A stretch of DNA of 53,268 bases from an uncultured Bacilli bacterium (GTDB lineage Bacteria > Bacillota_I > Bacilli_A > RF39 > UBA660): positions 1-53,268 of the forward strand of contig CANQIK010000005.1 in NCBI GenBank assembly GCA_947624085.1, in the 5' to 3' direction. Below are positions 47,744 to 53,268 of this stretch, piece by piece. The notes beneath the pieces were generated by a model. That model had not been told where the DNA came from and searched no databases. It worked only from the letters and a program-made list of their open reading frames with translations. Every line of letters starts with the position of its first letter. Within the stretch, counting starts at the first letter, position 1. Both the position numbers and the translations under genes were made by a program.

Positions 47744-49144
47744 ATGTTTAGAGAGTTTGATTACGACAATAAACCAGTAGTTGATATAGTAAATGAAATA
47801 CTAATGGATGCCATTAATAAGTATGCTTCCGATATTCATTTTGATCCGGATGAAAACTCTATAAATGTGCGAATTAGAATTGATGGTGAGCTCCATGATT
47901 ATGCTAAAATTCCCGATTCTATTCGTAAAAATTTAGCGACAAGGATTAAATTAATAAGTGGCATGAATATAACGGAAATGCGTCTTCCTCAAGATGGAGC
48001 TATCAAAGGTATCGATGCTGGAAGACAACTAGACCTACGGGTTTCTTCCCTCCCTACTATTCATGGTGAAAAAATAGTTATAAGAATTTTGGACTATTCT
48101 CTTTCTTTAGCAGGCTTAGAAAGTTTAGGTCTTACCGAAGAAAATTTTGCCAAAGTAAAAAAACTTATTGCCGAGCCTAATGGTATTATTTTAGTTACGG
48201 GAGCCACCGGAACTGGTAAATCTACTACCGTTTATACGATGCTTGAACTTTTAAATACCCCTGAAAGAAATATTATAACCGTTGAGGACCCCGTTGAAAT
48301 GAAATTACCAGGTATCAATCAAGTCCAAGTTATGAGTGAAATTGGTCTTGATTTTAATACAACTTTAAGAAGTATTTTACGGCAAGACCCTGATGTTATT
48401 ATGATTGGGGAAATACGTGATGATGAAACCGCTCGTATTGCCGTTAGAGCCTCTATTACGGGCCACTTAGTATTATCTACCATCCACACTAATAATTCCC
48501 TTAATACCATTGAAAGACTATTAGATATGGAAATTGAACGATATCTTTTAGGTTCTGCTTTAATGGGCGTTATGTCACAAAGGCTTGTCAAAAAACTATG
48601 TCCTTTATGTCGCCGTAGTAGACCTACAACAGCTTATGAAAAAAACTTATTTAAAAAAGCTTTAAATGTTGATATTAATTCTATTTATGAACCAGTTGGC
48701 TGTGATAATTGTATTAAAGGCTATCGTGGTCGTTCTGCTCTACATGAAGTATTAATTATAAGCCAAGAAGTAAGAGATGCCATTACTAATAATCTTCGTA
48801 AAGAAAAATTAAGAGAATTAGTTTATGGGGCAGGAAATACGAAAACATTATTACAAGATGGGTTATTAAAAGTAATTAATGGAATAACCAGTATTAATGA
48901 AGTATTAAGGGTTATAAGTGTTGAAGATGACTTTGGTAAAAACGATGATGAGATGAAAAAAGCCTTTATAGGAAGTGACCTTGATAATCTAGAGGATGAA
49001 CCTAGTGAAACTGTTAATCCTACCGTTAATACCACTCCTGTCGCTCAAGCTCCTAGTGTCGATATCCTAATGAATAATGCTCAGCTTTATGATACCAATG
49101 CTCCTACCGCTGAGGTTCAAAGTTTAGAAATTGATTCTTTATAA
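47744..49144 (+). CDS. GspE/PilB-type secretion/pilus ATPase
   Basis: ILMDAINKYASDIHFDP, GATGTGKSTTVYTMLELLNTPERNIITVEDPVE, ILRQDPDVIMIGEIRDDETARIAVRASITGHLVLSTIHTN, C-x2-C pair. Confidence 0.95.
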   Translation: MFREFDYDNKPVVDIVNEILMDAINKYASDIHFDPDENSINVRIRIDGELHDYAKIPDSIRKNLATRIKLISGMNITEMRLPQDGAIKGIDAGRQLDLRVSSLPTIHGEKIVIRILDYSLSLAGLESLGLTEENFAKVKKLIAEPNGIILVTGATGTGKSTTVYTMLELLNTPERNIITVEDPVEMKLPGINQVQVMSEIGLDFNTTLRSILRQDPDVIMIGEIRDDETARIAVRASITGHLVLSTIHTNNSLNTIERLLDMEIERYLLGSALMGVMSQRLVKKLCPLCRRSRPTTAYEKNLFKKALNVDINSIYEPVGCDNCIKGYRGRSALHEVLIISQEVRDAITNNLRKEKLRELVYGAGNTKTLLQDGLLKVINGITSINEVLRVISVEDDFGKNDDEMKKAFIGSDLDNLEDEPSETVNPTVNTTPVAQAPSVDILMNNAQLYDTNAPTAEVQSLEIDSL

Positions 49145-49168
49145 AGTTCTTGCATAGGAACTTTTTTT
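49144..49168 (+). terminator. Intrinsic terminator
   Basis: AAGTTC ttgcatag GAACTT TTTTT. Confidence 0.85.
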
Positions 49169-49180
49169 GATAAATAAAAC

Positions 49181-49209
49181 TTGCCATACCCCTATTTTGA
49201 TAGTATAAT
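49181..49209 (+). promoter_or_regulatory. Sigma-A-type promoter
   Basis: TTGCCA - 17 nt - TATAAT. Confidence 0.7.
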
Positions 49210-49234
49210 AAAAAACTGTTTGTAAGGGGGAACT

Positions 49235-50284
49235 ATGGATAATTATACATGGGATAAAGATTTACTCGAAAGCTATCTTGCTGATGATAAGGTAGAACCT
49301 GATTTTAAAGATGCAATTGCTCTAGCAAGTGGCCAATATAGCGAAAAACAAACAACTCAACGCAAAATAGATACCATAAGAGCAAATGGCAATTTTTTAG
49401 CTTTAAATCCATACATTGTCCCATGTTTTGAAAGGATTATTACTGAACCATATAACTATATGAGAGTACCCCGGGATCAACTTAATGTTACCATTGATGA
49501 AGCTTTAAAAGTTACTAAAGCTTTTTATAATACTACTGATGTTGAAGTAAGAAATGCTTTTTATCGATTTTTTAATGAGCGCCATGCCAAACTAATGGCC
49601 AGAAATCCAAGAAGAAATGATAAAACAGTTTATAAAGGTCTAACTATATGCTCCGAGGCCAAAAAAGATTGTCTAGTTACTTTTGAAGCAACAATGGATT
49701 TTGAAATGTTATCAGTTTTAATCCATGAATATGGTCATGCCGTATCTTTTCTATTAAGAAATTATCATAATATGTATGAGTGTAATAGTGCTTTTTGCGA
49801 AATTGAAAGTGTTTTTATGGAACTTATGGCTTACCATTGGTTACAAAGAAATAAGCACTATGCTCGTGATGCTCGAACAGGTATGATAATGATCTTTAAT
49901 AATATCTTAGATAACATCAAAGATACTATAGAAGCAAGTGAGCTAAATGAAATGATAAAAGATATGTATTTTTCTAAAAGAAGAATAACTATGCGTGAAA
50001 TTATTATGCAAGCAAAAAACGAATTTACAGGAATGAATCAGAAATATATTATGAGACTTTTAAGTAAGCCTGTCGAGCGTGTAATTCGTTATTCTTATTC
50101 TAGCTTACTAGCAATTGAATTATATGAAATATATTTACAAGATCCTAATAGTGCTATCGATTTATATAAAAGAATTATGCATGGACAAAAAGAAACCGCA
50201 ATAGCTACCAATAAAGCTATTAAAGCCTTAGGTATTAATGCGGGTGAACATTTAACGGATTTTACTAGAGAATTAAAAAGGTAA
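49235..50284 (+). CDS. Short M3-like (oligoendopeptidase-like) zinc metallopeptidase
   Basis: VLIHEYGHAVSFLLRN...SAFCEIESVFMELMAYHWL: HExGH plus downstream E, M3 arrangement. Confidence 0.75.
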   Translation: MDNYTWDKDLLESYLADDKVEPDFKDAIALASGQYSEKQTTQRKIDTIRANGNFLALNPYIVPCFERIITEPYNYMRVPRDQLNVTIDEALKVTKAFYNTTDVEVRNAFYRFFNERHAKLMARNPRRNDKTVYKGLTICSEAKKDCLVTFEATMDFEMLSVLIHEYGHAVSFLLRNYHNMYECNSAFCEIESVFMELMAYHWLQRNKHYARDARTGMIMIFNNILDNIKDTIEASELNEMIKDMYFSKRRITMREIIMQAKNEFTGMNQKYIMRLLSKPVERVIRYSYSSLLAIELYEIYLQDPNSAIDLYKRIMHGQKETAIATNKAIKALGINAGEHLTDFTRELKR

Positions 50285-51580
50285 ATTCATGTTGCCATTA
50301 GCAACCATTTTCATCATCTTTTTCATTTCTTCAAATTGTTTTAATAAACGATTAACTTCCTCTACTGATCTTCCTGAACCTTTGGCAATCCGCATTTTAC
50401 GGGTTGCTTTTAATATGTCAGGATTTTTTCTTTCATAAGGAGTCATCGAAAGCACAATTGCTTCGACATGAGCCATTTCTTTAGGATCAATATTTATTTG
50501 ATTTAAGCCCATTTTCCGAGCTCCAGGAAGCATTTTCAAAATATTTTCTAAAGGACCAAGTTTTTTAATTTGTTTCAAATTATTTAAAAAGTCATTTAAA
50601 TCATAATTACCTTTACGTAATTTAGCTATATCGGCTTTAGCTTCTTCTTCACTCATGACTTCTTCAACTTTTTCTGATATTGATAAAATATCCCCCATAT
50701 CAAGAATTCTTTCAGCCATTCTTTCGGGATCAAATGTCGTAAGACCATCGAGCTTTTCACTATTACCAATAAACTTAATTGGGACATTGGTTAAATGTCT
50801 TACACAAAGCGCAACTCCACCCTTAGTGTTACTATCCATTTTCGTTAAAATTGCTCCAGTTAAATTTAAAGAACTATTAAAGCCATTGATAACATTAATT
50901 GCATCTTGACCAACCATGGCATCAATAACAAGAATTTTTTCATCAATTGTAAAACTTGTTTCTAAAGTTTTTAACTCAGCCATCAGATTATCATCAATTT
51001 GTAATCTTCCAGCCGTATCGATAATAATATAGTCTAAATGCTCATTTTTAGCATATTCTAAAGCATCTTTAACTATTTCACTTACATCTTTACTATCTTT
51101 TTTAAAAACCGGAACATTTAGTTGTTTGCCAATTACTTCAAGTTGCTCTATAGCCGCGGGACGATAAATATCACAGGCAACTAATAAAGGCTTCTTATTG
51201 TGTTTTTTACGAACATAATTAGCAAGTTTCCCTGCCGTAGTTGTTTTACCACTACCTTGAAGCCCTACTAACATAAGTAAAGTAGGTTTTTTATCAACTT
51301 CTAAAGTACTTTCTTTTTCACCTAAAAGAGCTACTAACTCATCTTTAACAATTCTTATAAATAATTCATCGGGTTTAAGACTTTTAGCAACCTCAGCACC
51401 TAAAGCTTTTTCTTTAACAGCTTCGGTAAACTCTTTAACTACTTGGAAGTTAACGTCAGCCTCTAAAAGAGCCATCCGAATTTCGCGCATGGCCTCAGCT
51501 ATATTATCTTCCGTTATTTTACCCATTTTACGAATATTTTTTATGGCATTAGATAGTCTATCGCCAAGATAATCAAACAT
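50273..51580 (-). CDS. ffh: Signal recognition particle protein Ffh
   Basis: LMLVGLQGSGKTTTAGKLANY, DTAGRLQID, TKMDSNTKGG, C-terminal M domain ILKMLPGARKM...RIAKGSGRSVEEVNRLLKQFEEMKKMMKM. Confidence 0.97.
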   Translation of the reverse strand: MFDYLGDRLSNAIKNIRKMGKITEDNIAEAMREIRMALLEADVNFQVVKEFTEAVKEKALGAEVAKSLKPDELFIRIVKDELVALLGEKESTLEVDKKPTLLMLVGLQGSGKTTTAGKLANYVRKKHNKKPLLVACDIYRPAAIEQLEVIGKQLNVPVFKKDSKDVSEIVKDALEYAKNEHLDYIIIDTAGRLQIDDNLMAELKTLETSFTIDEKILVIDAMVGQDAINVINGFNSSLNLTGAILTKMDSNTKGGVALCVRHLTNVPIKFIGNSEKLDGLTTFDPERMAERILDMGDILSISEKVEEVMSEEEAKADIAKLRKGNYDLNDFLNNLKQIKKLGPLENILKMLPGARKMGLNQINIDPKEMAHVEAIVLSMTPYERKNPDILKATRKMRIAKGSGRSVEEVNRLLKQFEEMKKMMKMVANGNMNLPF

Positions 51581-51621
51581 AATATTTCACCTTTTCTATT
51601 TATTTATTTTATCATAATCAA

Positions 51622-52485
51622 CTACTTTAGAGAAGACAAAACATTCTCTTGATTAAAACCTGAGGCATCATAAACTAAATTATTATATTCTTGCCGGATA
51701 CCAATTGAAGCAATTATATTACGGACTTCAGTACCATTAATAATATCTTTAGCAGAAGATTTACCTTGACCATAAACAATTTTTTCGCCTGAAAATTGAT
51801 AATAAAAATCAATATAATAATTTTCATTAGAAGAATAACTAACAAGATATATTTTTCTTTGTTTTAAAACAGTTTCTTCAATATCAGCATCAGAATAATC
51901 ATTATATTTTGCTAATATAGAAGCACTCGTAACATTATCTAAACGCCCACTGGCAATGGGATAAATGATCAGTTCAGCATTATTACCGCGAATAACTACA
52001 TCAGTTGTATTTGTATTTTCACTATAATCATACCCATCAGGAATTGTAAAAGTATAATTAGAAGTTGTTACTTTATGACCAATATATTCAGTAACAGTTT
52101 TAAAGGTATTATCACATTTTTTTGAATTAGTACTCATATTATTACTACTTGGCCTTGTAATAATATAAATAGATAAACCAAATATTATAAGCATAAGAAT
52201 AAATAAAAGTATTAGTTTAAAATCAATTTTAATTTTAGCTTTTGACTTTTCGTTATCGCTATTAGTATCTTCCATTGAAACATGAAAATCACTAAAAGCA
52301 GATGTACTTTGATTTATTTCATTTATATCAATTCCTGTTATAGAACTTATATTATTTTTATCAATTTTATGATTAAAATTTGGTTCATTTAAATAAATAC
52401 TTTGAGGGCCAATTAAAGCTGCACCACAATGATCACAAAAATCTTTATTATCAGATGTACTCTTTCCACATTTAGGACATACCAT
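51622..52485 (-). CDS. Zinc-ribbon membrane protein, hypothetical
   Basis: MVCPKCGKSTSDNKDFCDHCGAAL then TM LILLFILMLIIFGLSIYIIT and extracytoplasmic domain. Confidence 0.65.
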   Translation of the reverse strand: MVCPKCGKSTSDNKDFCDHCGAALIGPQSIYLNEPNFNHKIDKNNISSITGIDINEINQSTSAFSDFHVSMEDTNSDNEKSKAKIKIDFKLILLFILMLIIFGLSIYIITRPSSNNMSTNSKKCDNTFKTVTEYIGHKVTTSNYTFTIPDGYDYSENTNTTDVVIRGNNAELIIYPIASGRLDNVTSASILAKYNDYSDADIEETVLKQRKIYLVSYSSNENYYIDFYYQFSGEKIVYGQGKSSAKDIINGTEVRNIIASIGIRQEYNNLVYDASGFNQENVLSSLK

Positions 52486-52549
52486 TCTAATCTCACCCTA
52501 CTTTAATATTATCATTTTTGCTGTTAAAAGTCTATTAATTATCCTAGTT

Positions 52550-53268
52550 TTACTTAACTTTATATGGATGAGCATCACTACCATCAATCTCATCGCCAGC
52601 CTTTATAGTTACACTAGATTTAAGATAAAAGACTGGCCGCACACCGTATGCGGCGTAATCGTTATAGTGATTCACTAATCCAGTAGAGTTGACATAGTAC
52701 GCAGTAAGGTTGTTGTAGTAGTAACCTGGATCGCGCGAAATAGTCCATTCATTTACAGCATTATATAGCCAGTTATTTTTTAGATTCGAGTCATTATCAT
52801 AACGCCATAAACTTTTTGGCCAATTATCTTGACTACTTGCAAAGCCATAGTCTGAAGGATACATTAAGCCTATTTTAGCTGAAACTTGTGTCTTAGCACC
52901 TTGATTTTTATTATTTTCTATTTCGTATATTTCACGAATTTTGCAGTTACATTTATTATGTCCATAAACATTCCACTTCACATTTTCTATTTTATTTGCC
53001 CAACTAGAGCCTAAATTACTCATAAAGCTATTACTATTTGTATTTAATGCTTGATATAATGTACTATTTTCCCACACCATGTCATAAACATGTATGTTCC
53101 AATAAAAGGCATCTATTGAAACGTTTTTTACTCTTTTTAAGTTTTTATATTTAGAATAGTCTTTAGATGTAGGAGTTTTTGACCATTTACTATCTGCTTT
53201 ATCTTTGCCTAAATCATCGTGTGTTGCATATTCTGATTTTATTACTTTGATTCTATTTTCTTTTGTGC
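52550..53268 (-). CDS. Partial CDS (5' end beyond window): extracytoplasmic protein with C-terminal GVRPVFYLKSSV-type domain
   Basis: Frame stays open through the window edge (...KENRIKVIKSEYATHDDLGKDKADSKWSKTPTSKDYSKYKNLKRVKNVSIDAFYWNIHVYDMVWENS...), so the 53080 ATG is internal. Confidence 0.7.
   Translation of the reverse strand, partial: TKENRIKVIKSEYATHDDLGKDKADSKWSKTPTSKDYSKYKNLKRVKNVSIDAFYWNIHVYDMVWENSTLYQALNTNSNSFMSNLGSSWANKIENVKWNVYGHNKCNCKIREIYEIENNKNQGAKTQVSAKIGLMYPSDYGFASSQDNWPKSLWRYDNDSNLKNNWLYNAVNEWTISRDPGYYYNNLTAYYVNSTGLVNHYNDYAAYGVRPVFYLKSSVTIKAGDEIDGSDAHPYKVK

Overview
AT-rich window from a low-GC Firmicutes/Mollicutes-like chromosome. TGA is used as a stop, so code 11 fits. 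Most of it is a core backbone on the minus strand: smc-rnc, mutM-polA, a Tad-type secretion/pilus cluster, priA, topA, an LtaS-like sulfatase, rnhB, rbgA, lepB, rplS and ffh. The plus strand carries yidD with a ZnuA-like lipoprotein, a GspE/PilB-type ATPase and an M3-like peptidase. There are tRNA-Ser(GCU), tRNA-Glu(UUC) and tRNA-Ile(GAU) genes, several clear intrinsic terminators and a few near-consensus promoters. The main accessory region, ~29.6-33.9 kb, holds RhuM, DUF1016 and DinD-type genes. Three of these genes are preceded by the same ~20-bp leader motif containing CGTAATCACC, and a 10-bp-arm palindrome with the same CGTAATCA core follows the DUF1016 gene. The strongest leads are: (i) a 1416-aa protein with a C-terminal HD phosphohydrolase domain and an upstream region with a possible ADP-ribosyltransferase-like signature; (ii) the RhuM/DUF1016/DinD cassette island with its repeated leader and decayed copies; (iii) a YugP-like membrane protein that has lost its HExxH zinc site but has a perfect consensus promoter; (iv) two WG-like repeat membrane proteins beside the Tad locus, with three copies of a ~280-aa module; (v) an ECF sigma gene with an apparent 1-nt frameshift near its start. 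Family assignments come from motif recognition only; no database search was run.
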